From: Loktanella atrilutea
GTDB lineage: Bacteria; Pseudomonadota; Alphaproteobacteria; Rhodobacterales; Rhodobacteraceae
Length of the DNA stretch: 64,000 nt
Reading direction: 5' to 3'
Assembly (NCBI RefSeq): GCF_900128995.1
Contig: NZ_FQUE01000001.1
Location: forward strand, 124,001 to 188,000
Part shown: one piece after another, positions 17,045 to 25,567 of the stretch
How positions within the stretch are numbered: position 1 is the stretch's first letter
Layout of the letters: every line of letters starts with the position of its first letter
Program-made: the position numbers and the translations under genes
The notes under the pieces: generated by a model
What the model was told of the DNA's origin: nothing
The model's input: the letters and a program-made list of their open reading frames with translations, nothing else
Database searches by the model: none

Positions 17045-18969
17045 GCCGCCGTGGCGCATCCAACCTGCAGCATTTGCAGAATCCGGTCGTAGGGCTGCGG
17101 CGGCGCATAGAAATAGCCTTGTACGATCTGACAGCCCATGTCCCGCAGGATGTCCAGCTGCGCCGCGGTTTCTACCCCCTCTGCCACGATGACGACGTCG
17201 AGGCCTCGCCCCATGTCCAGGAAAGATTTCACCAGCACGTCGGTCGCCCGGTCCTGACCCAATCGCCGCACAAAGCCGGTATCGAGCTTCAGTTCGTCGA
17301 ATTCGAGGTCCTGCAGATGCTGGAACGAGGCGAAGCCGGTCCCGAAATCGTCCAGTGAAATCCGCGCGCCCGCGAGCCGCAGCAGGGAAATCGAATCCTG
17401 TATCATGCGACCGGAACGGGCGATGAATATGTCCTCTGTCACTTCGAACATCAGGTGCGGCCGCAGGTCGGGATGCCGGGCGACGATGGCCAGCAGCGCT
17501 TCGCGTCCAGAGGTCGTGGCCAGCGTGACCTCTGCCAGATTGATCGAGACCTGCTCCGGCAGCACCGCGTCGGCCTTCATCCGGCGCATGTCCGACAGGA
17601 TCACCTGCAGCATGTGCTGCTGGAAATCGGCCTGCAGCCCCAGTTCATTGATCGCCGGCAAGAATGCGCCGGGCGCACGGATCTCTCCGTTCGGCATTTC
17701 CCATCGGGCCAGCGCCTCCAGCCCGACGATGCGTCCGGTGCCGAGGTCGATCTGGGGCTGGTAGAAGGGCAGGACCTCGCCCCGGTCGAGGGCGAGCCGC
17801 ATGCGAGCCCTGTCGTCGAGGGTGAGCCGGCGCGGAAATGTCGCCGGATCGAAAATGACGAAGGGCGATTCCAGCCTCAGCTTGGCTTGATAAAGTGCCT
17901 GACCCGCTTCGATCAGCAGTTGATCGACGGTCGCCTTGCTGCGGGCCGGCGCGATCCCGATGCTGGCAGAGACTTGAAGATTGCGCTGCTCGAACCGGAC
18001 GGGCTTGCGGATCAGCTGCAGGATATCCTCGGCGATGCGAGCCATGTCGACCGGCGTCAACGGCCCCGGCCAGGCGATGGCGAATTCGTCACCCCCCAGC
18101 CGCGCCACGATGCTAGACCCGGTCAGATCCACGCTAAGTCGCCGGGCGACCTCTTTCAGCAGGGCATCGCCCGCGGCATGGCTGTAGCTGTCGTTGATCG
18201 GTTTGAATCCATCCAGATCGATCAGGAACATCGCCCCGGTGATGGCTTTCGACGCCTTGTTCCCATTCAGGAATTCCCGCGCGATCCGGTCGAAGGCCAG
18301 CCGGTTCGGCAGTCCCGTCAATACGTCGCGCAGGGACAGATCCTCCAGTTCCACCAGGCGCCGGTTCGCCAGTTCCCGCATGTTCTCGTAGGCGGACAGG
18401 GTGTCCTTGTGGTTCTGGGTCGTCTGCACGGTATTGGCGAAGTAGACCATCAGAAGCCCGCCAAGGATATACCCTTCAACCGGGCCGGACGTCGTCATGG
18501 GACGCCAGAAGATATCCTGCATGATCGCGATCACCACGAGATAGGCCGGAACCAGCATGCTCCAATTATAGATCGGGACGGCGACGAAGGAGTTCGAGAT
18601 GTGGACCATAGCCCCGAACAACCAGATGCAGGCACAGAGCAGCATGGCGGTGGAGCCAGCGGCCACGAAGAGCGTTGCGGCCATCATGTAGCAGACCGTC
18701 GTCACCACGGCGACCGCCCAGACCAGAAAGCACCGCATCCGGCCCGGCGGGGGACCGTCGATACGCTGCCCTGCGCCAGCCAGCCACGCGGCAAGTTCCG
18801 TCAGGGCCACCAGCAGCGCCATGGTCACGGCAGCGCGGTCATAGCCGGTGACGGTCATGATGCCGCTCACAAGCGGCACGAGGCTCATGCGACGCAGGCG
18901 GTCGCGCCGGACAATGTGAATTGTCAGGCGGGTTTCAAAGACAAAACGTTCCCTCAACCGCTCCAGCAT
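17041..18969 (-). CDS. GGDEF-EAL protein, cyclic-di-GMP turnover, membrane-bound
   Basis: A 642-residue protein with about five N-terminal membrane helices (residues 30-180), a GGDEF domain with intact active site (RLGGDEFAIAW) and an EAL domain with intact catalytic set (EALARW, EVTED, DDFGTG, ELKLD, EGVET). It could both make and degrade c-di-GMP; which activity dominates is not visible. No cytoplasmic PAS or receiver domain is present, so the membrane part is the likely sensor. The start at ATG 18969 (MLERLRERFVF) avoids overlap with the divergent suhB promoter; an in-frame start at 19092 is less likely. Confidence 0.88.
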   Translation of the reverse strand: MLERLRERFVFETRLTIHIVRRDRLRRMSLVPLVSGIMTVTGYDRAAVTMALLVALTELAAWLAGAGQRIDGPPPGRMRCFLVWAVAVVTTVCYMMAATLFVAAGSTAMLLCACIWLFGAMVHISNSFVAVPIYNWSMLVPAYLVVIAIMQDIFWRPMTTSGPVEGYILGGLLMVYFANTVQTTQNHKDTLSAYENMRELANRRLVELEDLSLRDVLTGLPNRLAFDRIAREFLNGNKASKAITGAMFLIDLDGFKPINDSYSHAAGDALLKEVARRLSVDLTGSSIVARLGGDEFAIAWPGPLTPVDMARIAEDILQLIRKPVRFEQRNLQVSASIGIAPARSKATVDQLLIEAGQALYQAKLRLESPFVIFDPATFPRRLTLDDRARMRLALDRGEVLPFYQPQIDLGTGRIVGLEALARWEMPNGEIRAPGAFLPAINELGLQADFQQHMLQVILSDMRRMKADAVLPEQVSINLAEVTLATTSGREALLAIVARHPDLRPHLMFEVTEDIFIARSGRMIQDSISLLRLAGARISLDDFGTGFASFQHLQDLEFDELKLDTGFVRRLGQDRATDVLVKSFLDMGRGLDVVIVAEGVETAAQLDILRDMGCQIVQGYFYAPPQPYDRILQMLQVGCATAA

Positions 18970-19106
18970 TGCGCTCTCTGTTGCCGTGACGGCTCGAGTA
19001 TCCTGCGATGTCGCGAAGATTCCCTTAAGACTGCCGCCTTCCTGTCCCTTGTGCGGCCCGCCCGCCCGTCCTATACGCCGCCCTTGATCCATGGACGGAG
19101 GCCCCG

Positions 19107-19895
19107 ATGGCTGGCAGTGCGAACCTCAACGTGATGATGAAGACGGCCCGCAAGGTCGGTCGCGCCCTGCTCAAGGACTTCGGCGAGGTCGAGCAGCTGC
19201 AGGTCAGCACCAAGGGCCCCGGCGATTTCGTCAGCCGCGCCGACCGACAGGCGGAGGAGACGATCCGCAACGAGCTGATGCACGCGCGGCCCAGCTATGG
19301 CTTCCTGGGCGAGGAGGGGGCCGAGATCGAGGGCGAAGACCCCACCCGCCGCTGGATCGTCGATCCCCTCGACGGCACCACGAACTTCCTGCACGGCCTG
19401 CCGCACTGGGCCGTGTCCATCGCCCTTGAACACAAGGGGCAGGCCGTCGCCGGGGTGATCTACGACCCGGTCAAGGACGAGATGTTCCATGCGGAAAAAG
19501 GCGGCGGTGCCTTCGTTAACGAAAAGCGAATCCGCGTGTCCGCCCGTCACCGGCTGATCGAGAGCATCTTCGCCACCGGCCTGCCCTTTGCAGGCCGCAG
19601 CGACCTGCCCGAAAGCCTGCAGGATCTTGCGCGGCTTCTGCCCGCCTGCGCCGGTGTCCGTCGCTTCGGGGCGGCGTCGCTCGACCTCGCCTATGTTGCT
19701 GCCGGTCGCTACGACGGGTTCTGGGAACGCAAGCTGAAGGTCTGGGACATGGCCGCCGGGATCGTGATCGCCAAAGAGGCGGGTGCCATCGTGGAATCGA
19801 TGACGCAGGACGGCGATCCGATGGCCGACGGGTCGGTGGTTTGCGCCAACAACGAGATCTTCGCGACCTTCGCCAAAGTCGTCCGCAAGGACTAG
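19107..19895 (+). CDS. suhB: Inositol-1-monophosphatase family protein (SuhB)
   Basis: A 262-residue Mg2+-dependent, Li+-sensitive phosphatase. It has the metal-binding motifs GEEG, DPLDGTTNFLHG and KVWDMAAG. SuhB dephosphorylates inositol or related sugar phosphates and in enterobacteria also joins the rRNA antitermination complex. ATG 19107 gives the expected MAGSANLNVM start. It is divergent from the GGDEF-EAL gene and shares CTAG stop bases with the convergent rhomboid gene. Confidence 0.93.
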   Translation: MAGSANLNVMMKTARKVGRALLKDFGEVEQLQVSTKGPGDFVSRADRQAEETIRNELMHARPSYGFLGEEGAEIEGEDPTRRWIVDPLDGTTNFLHGLPHWAVSIALEHKGQAVAGVIYDPVKDEMFHAEKGGGAFVNEKRIRVSARHRLIESIFATGLPFAGRSDLPESLQDLARLLPACAGVRRFGAASLDLAYVAAGRYDGFWERKLKVWDMAAGIVIAKEAGAIVESMTQDGDPMADGSVVCANNEIFATFAKVVRKD

Positions 19896-20635
19896 CGCCG
19901 GCGGCGCACCGTGGGAACGCGGCTGCTGCCGTCGACGTAGGTGGCCGGCGGGTGTGGCGGGATGCCGTGGGTGACCCGCCAGAACGCCGTGCCGCCCAGC
20001 CGCCGCCACAGGGGCACGGTCAGGACCAGCCCCGCAACGAACCCGCCGATATGCGCCCAGTAGGCGACACCGCCGTCCGCCTGCGCGCCGAACCCGCCGA
20101 AGGCCTGCATCGCGAACCACACGCCCAGCACGATCCAGGCGGGCACCGGAAAGATCTTGAAGAAGACGATCAGGATCAAAATGATATCGACCCGCGCCCG
20201 CGGGAACAGCAGCAGATAGCCGCCCATCACCCCAGCGATCGCGCCGGAGGCCCCCACCGTCGGCACGGCGGATGTCGGGTCGATCGCGACCTGCGCCAGC
20301 CCGGCCGCGATGCCGCAGCCAAGGTAGAAAGCTGCAAAGGGGCCATGTCCCATCCGGTCCTCGATATTGTCGCCGAAGATGAAGAGGAACAGCATGTTGC
20401 CCGCCAGATGCAGCAGTCCGGCGTGCAGGAACATGGACGTCAGCAGGCCGGTGTAACCTTCGCCACCCGTTAACCGTGCCGGGATCAGGGCGTAATGATA
20501 ATAGAACCAGCTGAGCGCGTTGGTGTCGGTCAGCGCCGTCGCCGACCATAGCCAGATTCCGATGTTCGCCACCAGCAACCCGTAGGTCACGTAGGGTGTG
20601 TCGCCTGACGGGTTGTGATCGCGGATCGGGAACAT
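19892..20635 (-). CDS. Rhomboid family intramembrane serine protease
   Basis: A 247-residue polytopic membrane protein with six or seven helices. Catalytic serine S130 lies in GASGAIAG and the partner histidine H195 in AHIGGF; N80 in HLAGN supplies the oxyanion position. Rhomboids cleave membrane-embedded substrates. The C-terminal 30 residues are basic and cytoplasmic. Transcribed after putA with a hairpin between, so probably from its own promoter. Substrate unknown. Confidence 0.92.
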   Translation of the reverse strand: MFPIRDHNPSGDTPYVTYGLLVANIGIWLWSATALTDTNALSWFYYHYALIPARLTGGEGYTGLLTSMFLHAGLLHLAGNMLFLFIFGDNIEDRMGHGPFAAFYLGCGIAAGLAQVAIDPTSAVPTVGASGAIAGVMGGYLLLFPRARVDIILILIVFFKIFPVPAWIVLGVWFAMQAFGGFGAQADGGVAYWAHIGGFVAGLVLTVPLWRRLGGTAFWRVTHGIPPHPPATYVDGSSRVPTVRRRR

Positions 20636-20667
20636 GCCCCATAGGTGCGGTGACCGGGGCAGGGGTC

Positions 20668-20694
20668 AAGGGGGCGCGGGATGCGCCCCCCTTG
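20668..20694 (-). terminator. Hairpin downstream of putA
   Basis: CAAGGGGGCGC (20668-20678) can pair with GCGCCCCCCTTG (20683-20694), with one bulge, just beyond the putA stop. There is no T run on the minus strand, so it may stabilise the 3' end rather than terminate on its own. Confidence 0.45.
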
Positions 20695-20696
20695 GG

Positions 20697-23600
20697 TCAA
20701 GAGGCCATGCCGGCGACCTCTGCCAGCAGGGCCGCATTGCCGCCGGCCGCCGTGGTGTCGATGCAGACGTGGCGTTCGTGCATGACGTGGGCCGTATCCG
20801 GCATCGCGGTGACAAGGCTGACGATCGGCCCCTCGCGTTCCGTCAGTGCCTTGGCATAGGCGCGGCCCTGCGCCGCGTCGCCCCACCAGATCGCCGTGGC
20901 CAGCGGCGACAGGGTGGTCAGCGTGGCCGCCGCGACGGCGCCCTGCGCGATGATCGGCAGACCGCCCAGCAGTTCCACCTCGCGCGCTTGCGCCGTCGCG
21001 GCGGCGGGGCCGGGACCGAGGCAAAGCACGGGCCCGCGCGGATGCAGGCTCAGGCGGTTGGATTCACCGGTCGGGCCGGGCATGTCGCGTGGCGGCGTGC
21101 TCGGAGGCATCTTTGCACCGTTGATGACCTTCTCCAGACGCGCCGGCGTGTCCTGTCCGGTCCAGCTGGCCGGGGTGACATGCGCCTCTGCCGGGGCGGC
21201 GAAGCGGGGCAGGTACTGCGGGCCCCCCGCCTTGGGTCCGGTGCCCGACAGCCCCTCGCCGCCGAAGGGCTGGCTGCCCACGACCGCGCCGATCTGGTCG
21301 CGGTTGACGTAGATGTTGCCGCAATGGATGCGGTTCACCATCAGCTCGACCCGGTCGTCGATGCGGGTGTGCAGACCGAAGGTCAGGCCGTAGCCGGTGC
21401 CGTTGATCGCCTTGATGACCTTGTCCAGGTCGCGCGCCTTGTAACGGACGACGTGCAGGACCGGGCCGAAGATTTCCCGCTCCAGCTGGTCAATGCCGTC
21501 CAGCGCGATGATGGTGGGCGAGACAAAGGTGCCAAGCGGCGGAACGGCCAGCTGGTGTAGCACACGTCCCTCTGCCGCGGCCTGCGCGATGTGCGTGTTG
21601 ATCCCGTCGCGGGCGGCGGCGTCGATGACCGGGCCGATGTCCGTGGACAGGGACCATGGATCGCCCAGCGTCAGGGTGTTCATCGCGCCCTTCAGCATCT
21701 GGATCAGCTTGTCGGCGATGTCGTCCTGCACGTAGAGGCAGCGCAGGGCAGAGCAGCGCTGCCCGGCCGACCGGAACGCGCCGTTGACGATATCGCGGAC
21801 CGCGTGCTCGGGCAGGGCGGTGCTGTCGACGATCATCGCGTTCAGACCTCCGGTCTCTGCGATCAGCGGCGTGCCCGGCGCGCAGTGGTCCGCCATGCTG
21901 GCCGCGATCTTGCGCGCGGTGGCGGTCGACCCGGTGAAGGCCACGCCGTTTATCCGCTCATCCGCCGTCAGGGCTGCGCCCACTTCGCCGCCACCCGGCA
22001 GACATTGCAGCACGTCCTCAGGAACCCCGGCGCCGTGCAGCAGGCGTACCGCAAGGTCGGCGATGATCGGGGTCTGCTCTGCCGGTTTGGCCAGCACGGC
22101 GTTGCCAGCGGCCAGCGCCGCCGCGATCTGGCCGGTGAAGATCGCCAGCGGAAAGTTCCACGGGCTGATGCAGGTCCAGATCCCGCGCGGGGCGGCGTCG
22201 GGCATCTGACGCGCCTGCGCCGCGTAGTAGCGCAGAAAATCCACCGCTTCGCGCAGTTCCGCCACGGCGTCGGGCAAGCCCTTGCCACCTTCGCGCGCCA
22301 GAATGGCAAAAATCTCGCCGGCGTGCGCCTCGAATGCGTCGGCGGCATCGGTCAGCGCCTTCGCACGGTCGTCCGCGCGGTCGTCCCAAGGACGTGCGGC
22401 CGCGAAGGCTGCGGCGACGGCCGAGGGATTCGCCGCCGTGACGTGACCAACGACATCGCCGGGGCGGGCCGGGTTGATCCGGTCGTGGGCCTCGCCGGCC
22501 TCCGCATCGATACCGGCGACACGCGGGGCCACTTCCCATATCGTGTCGTGGTGGGGCATCCGACCCTCTGAAATGGCGTCGAGCGTGGGCGGATGTGTCA
22601 GATCGAAGCCCCTGGAATTCACGCGATCCCCGAACAGCGCCGGACCGCTGCGGATCGTCGGGCGGGTGCCGATCTGGGTGAAGGGGTCGGCGGCGACGAC
22701 CTCTGGCGCGACATCCTCGTCCACGATCTGGTTCACGAAGCTGGAGTTCGCGCCGTTCTCCAGCAGGCGCCGGACGAGGTAGGCCAGCAGATCCTCGTGC
22801 GCGCCGACGGGGGCGTAGATGCGGCAACGCGTATGTTGATCGTTCAGCACCAGCGTGTGCAGGGTCTCTCCCATGCCGTGCAGGCGCTGGAATTCGTAAT
22901 CGGCGGGCCCCCGGTGCATCTGGCGCGCCAGATCGAGTATGGCTGCCACCGTATGCGCGTTGTGGGTGGCGAATTGCGGATAGATCCGGTCGGTCAGGCC
23001 CAGCAGCTTACGGGCGTTCGCGATGTAGCTGACGTCCGTATGCGCCTTGGCAGTGAAGACAGGAAAGCCGTCCATCCCCATGACCTGCGCGCGCTTGATC
23101 TCGGCATCCCAATAGGCGCCCTTAACCAGTCGAACCATGATCTTGCGATCCAGTCGCTCGGCCAGATCGTGCAGATGGTCGATGACCATCCCGGCCCGCA
23201 GGCCATAGGCCTGCACGACGACGCCGAAGCCGTTCCAGCCGGCCAGCGCCGGCTCTGCCAGCACCGCCTCGATCACGTCGAGTGACAGGGCAAGACGGTC
23301 CGCCTCCTCTGCATCGATGTTGAAGCCCATGCCGGCGGCCTTGGCGAGGATCGCCAGCGCCGTCACCCGCGGCACAAGTTCGGCCATCACCCGGTCCTCT
23401 TGTGCCACCTCGTAGCGCGGATGCAGCGCCGACAGCTTGACCGAGATACCCGGATTCTCTGCCACGGAGTCGTGCACGCAATGGGCGGCGATGGCACTGA
23501 TCGCACGGGAGTAGGACAGCTGATAGCCGCGCGCGTCCTTGTCGGTCCGCGCGGCCTCTCCCAGCATGTCGTAGGAGTAGGTGAACCCCTTTTCCTGCAT

Positions 23601-24161
23601 GCCTTCCGCACGTTTCATCGCCTTTTCGATGGTTTCGCCCAGCACGAACTGGCGCCCCATCTCGCGCATGGCGCGGCCGACAGCGGTGCGAATCACCGGC
23701 TCGCCCAGTCGCTTGACCGCCCCCTTCAGGTGACGCGTGACGCCCGGCTTTGTGTCGTCCAGCACGCGCCCCGTCAGCATCAGCGCCCATGTCGAGGCGT
23801 TCACGAGGCTGGACGCCGACTTGCCGAGGTGCTTGCCCCAGTCGGACGGCGCGATCTTGTCCTCGATCAGCGCGTCGATGGTGTCGGCATCCGGCACCCG
23901 CAGCAGCGCCTCTGCCAGACACATCAGGGCAATGCCCTCGTCAGTGGACAGGCCGTATTCGGCCAGAAAGACCTCCATCATGCCGGGTTCGGAACTCGCG
24001 CGGATGCGGCGCACCAGATCGGCACCCGCCGCGCCGATCCGGGCGCGGTCGGCGTCCGACAGATCGGCTTCGGCGGCCAGCGCCGTGACGACCGACTTTT
24101 CATCCGCATACATGGCGGCATCGATCTTGGCGCGGCGGTCGTCTTGCGTGTCGCGGGGCAT
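20697..24161 (-). CDS. putA: Bifunctional proline dehydrogenase / L-glutamate-5-semialdehyde dehydrogenase
   Basis: PutA oxidises proline to glutamate in two steps at the membrane. The 1154-residue protein has the FAD proline dehydrogenase barrel (roughly residues 150-470; RLVKGAYWD and the conserved ERLHG-type segment) and an aldehyde dehydrogenase domain with the catalytic cysteine in GQRCSALR and glutamate in IAETGGLN. A C-terminal extension of about 150 residues follows. There is no N-terminal ribbon-helix-helix DNA-binding domain, so unlike E. coli PutA it should not repress itself; the divergent Lrp-type gene supplies regulation. ATG 24161 gives MPRDTQDDRRAK. Confidence 0.96.
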   Translation of the reverse strand: MPRDTQDDRRAKIDAAMYADEKSVVTALAAEADLSDADRARIGAAGADLVRRIRASSEPGMMEVFLAEYGLSTDEGIALMCLAEALLRVPDADTIDALIEDKIAPSDWGKHLGKSASSLVNASTWALMLTGRVLDDTKPGVTRHLKGAVKRLGEPVIRTAVGRAMREMGRQFVLGETIEKAMKRAEGMQEKGFTYSYDMLGEAARTDKDARGYQLSYSRAISAIAAHCVHDSVAENPGISVKLSALHPRYEVAQEDRVMAELVPRVTALAILAKAAGMGFNIDAEEADRLALSLDVIEAVLAEPALAGWNGFGVVVQAYGLRAGMVIDHLHDLAERLDRKIMVRLVKGAYWDAEIKRAQVMGMDGFPVFTAKAHTDVSYIANARKLLGLTDRIYPQFATHNAHTVAAILDLARQMHRGPADYEFQRLHGMGETLHTLVLNDQHTRCRIYAPVGAHEDLLAYLVRRLLENGANSSFVNQIVDEDVAPEVVAADPFTQIGTRPTIRSGPALFGDRVNSRGFDLTHPPTLDAISEGRMPHHDTIWEVAPRVAGIDAEAGEAHDRINPARPGDVVGHVTAANPSAVAAAFAAARPWDDRADDRAKALTDAADAFEAHAGEIFAILAREGGKGLPDAVAELREAVDFLRYYAAQARQMPDAAPRGIWTCISPWNFPLAIFTGQIAAALAAGNAVLAKPAEQTPIIADLAVRLLHGAGVPEDVLQCLPGGGEVGAALTADERINGVAFTGSTATARKIAASMADHCAPGTPLIAETGGLNAMIVDSTALPEHAVRDIVNGAFRSAGQRCSALRCLYVQDDIADKLIQMLKGAMNTLTLGDPWSLSTDIGPVIDAAARDGINTHIAQAAAEGRVLHQLAVPPLGTFVSPTIIALDGIDQLEREIFGPVLHVVRYKARDLDKVIKAINGTGYGLTFGLHTRIDDRVELMVNRIHCGNIYVNRDQIGAVVGSQPFGGEGLSGTGPKAGGPQYLPRFAAPAEAHVTPASWTGQDTPARLEKVINGAKMPPSTPPRDMPGPTGESNRLSLHPRGPVLCLGPGPAAATAQAREVELLGGLPIIAQGAVAAATLTTLSPLATAIWWGDAAQGRAYAKALTEREGPIVSLVTAMPDTAHVMHERHVCIDTTAAGGNAALLAEVAGMAS

Positions 24162-24264
24162 GGAAAACTCCTTGGGGTTGTCGCAGTCTACCAACTTGTG
24201 AAAAGACGATCCGCCTTGTAATGTCGGGCGATGGGACGGATCGGTCCGCATTTCGGGGTTGTCC

Positions 24265-24750
24265 ATGGTCGAAACGACTGTCGCGCTGGATTCGTTCGAC
24301 GCGAAGATTCTGGACGTGCTTGCCGTTGACGGCCGCATCAGCGTGACCGCGCTGGCCGACCGCATCGGCCTGTCCAAATCTCCCACCCAGGCCCGCCTGC
24401 GCAAGCTGGAGGCGGACGGCGTGATCCGTGGCTACCGCGCGCTCTTCGACCCCATCCTGCTGGGCCGCGACCACGTCGCCTTCGTCGAGGTGCGTCTGAC
24501 CGACACGCGCGAGGTTGCCCTGACCGCCTTCAACCGCGCCGTGCTGGAGGTGCCCCAGATCGAGCAGTGCCACATGATCGCCGGCTCCTTCGACTATCTG
24601 TTGAAGGTTCGCACGCAGGGGATGACCGATTACCGGCAGGTCTTGGCGGACTTCATCTCGACCCTGCCGCATGTGGCGGGCACATCGACTTACGTCGCGA
24701 TGCAGGCGGTGAAGGAGGAGGGCGTGGCGCCCGTCCCGCCCGCAGGGTGA
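24265..24750 (+). CDS. putR: Lrp/AsnC-family regulator of proline utilisation
   Basis: A 161-residue Lrp/AsnC regulator with an N-terminal winged helix-turn-helix (ALADRIGLSKSPTQARLRKLE) and a C-terminal RAM ligand-binding domain (VEVRLTDTRE to the end). In alphaproteobacteria such as Agrobacterium and Rhodobacter a divergent PutR of this type activates putA in response to proline. Position and orientation here are identical, with 103 bp between the starts. ATG 24265 is preferred over the in-frame TTG at 24259. Confidence 0.9.
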   Translation: MVETTVALDSFDAKILDVLAVDGRISVTALADRIGLSKSPTQARLRKLEADGVIRGYRALFDPILLGRDHVAFVEVRLTDTREVALTAFNRAVLEVPQIEQCHMIAGSFDYLLKVRTQGMTDYRQVLADFISTLPHVAGTSTYVAMQAVKEEGVAPVPPAG

Positions 24751-24788
24751 CGCAACCGTGATTTGACCGAAGGTAAGGGGGCCTGAAA

Positions 24789-25349
24789 ATGCCGGACATG
24801 AGACTGATCCTCGCCCTGACCCTTCTGGCCGCCCCTGCCTTTGCGCAGGACACCGAAAGCGTATGTCCCACGGCCCCCGATCACGCGGCGGAGGCGGCAG
24901 AGATCATCGCCCGCCTGCAAAGGACCGGGAATGAAATGCAAGCCCGGCCCTTGGCCGACCGACTGTGGCAGCTCTGGACCGACGCGCCGGACGCCAAGGC
25001 GCAGGCGCTGCTGGACGAAGGCATGGCCAAGCGCGAGGGGTATGATTTCCTCGGCGCCCGCGACACCTTCGACACGCTCGTCGAATACTGTCCCGACTAC
25101 GCGGAAGGCTACAATCAGCGCGCCTTTGCGAGCTTTCTGCGGCAGGAGTATGATGCCGCGCTTTACGACCTCGACAAGGCACTGGCCATCACGCCGACGC
25201 ATATCGCGGCGATGTCCGGCAAGGCGCTGACCCTGATGGGGCTGGGCCGCATGGAGGAGGCGCAGGAGGTTCTGCGCGACGCTCTGGCACTCAATCCCTG
25301 GCTGAAAGAGCGCGGGCTGCTGCAGGAACCGGCCGGAACCGACCTCTGA
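24789..25349 (+). CDS. Secreted TPR-repeat protein
   Basis: A 186-residue protein with a signal peptide (MRLILALTLLAAPAFA, cleavage after AFA) and at least two tetratricopeptide repeats around residues 80-165 (YNQRAFASFLRQEYDAALYD; AAMSGKALTLMGLGRMEEA). It is likely a periplasmic scaffold protein; partners are unknown. Start at ATG 24789 or the in-frame ATG at 24798. It follows putR in the same direction with 38 bp between, and precedes tRNA-Leu. Confidence 0.8.
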   Translation: MPDMRLILALTLLAAPAFAQDTESVCPTAPDHAAEAAEIIARLQRTGNEMQARPLADRLWQLWTDAPDAKAQALLDEGMAKREGYDFLGARDTFDTLVEYCPDYAEGYNQRAFASFLRQEYDAALYDLDKALAITPTHIAAMSGKALTLMGLGRMEEAQEVLRDALALNPWLKERGLLQEPAGTDL

Positions 25350-25391
25350 CCGCTTGCTCCCACGCTGCCGCCCCGCTACGACACCTGACGT

Positions 25392-25476
25392 GCCCCCGTG
25401 GTGGAATGGTAGACATCGGAGACTTAAAATCTCTTGGGCTTTGCCCGTGCCGGTTCGAGTCCGGCCGGGGGCACCA
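25392..25476 (+). tRNA. tRNA-Leu (anticodon TAA)
   Basis: The sequence folds as a class II tRNA: acceptor GCCCCCG/CGGGGGC, anticodon stem GGAGA with loop CTTAAAA (anticodon TAA), a short variable arm, T arm GCCGG-TTCGAGT-CCGGC, and an encoded CCA at 25474-25476. Its 3' 17 bases form the left attachment repeat of the adjoining island, so the gene is kept intact by the insertion. Confidence 0.95.
25460..25476 (+). repeat. attL: left 17-bp attachment repeat (tRNA 3' end)
   Basis: TCCGGCCGGGGGCACCA, the last part of the T arm, acceptor stem and CCA of tRNA-Leu, is repeated exactly at 36127-36143. This is the standard outcome of integrase-mediated insertion into a tRNA gene. Confidence 0.88.
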
Positions 25477-25532
25477 ATAAAGCCCTACAAAACCCCTTAT
25501 TTACAACGCTACAAGGTCGCTGTACACTCCCT

Positions 25533-25556
25533 TAGGTCCACACGTAGGTCCACATT
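25533..25556 (+). promoter_or_regulatory. Tandem TAGGTCCACA repeats, candidate integrase arm sites (left)
   Basis: TAGGTCCACACG and TAGGTCCACATT stand directly next to each other, 57 bp inside the left attachment repeat and just before the integrase start (25568). The same TAGGTCCACACGT recurs near the right end at 36046. Paired short direct repeats inside both ends are typical of arm-type binding sites for tyrosine integrases; they could also autoregulate int. Confidence 0.5.
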
Positions 25557-25567
25557 GGGGTTTCGGA

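Noticed and set aside
17455-19134. A 559-codon open frame antisense to the GGDEF-EAL gene
   Set aside because: The minus strand has intact GGDEF and EAL motifs; the plus-strand product is a low-complexity shadow.
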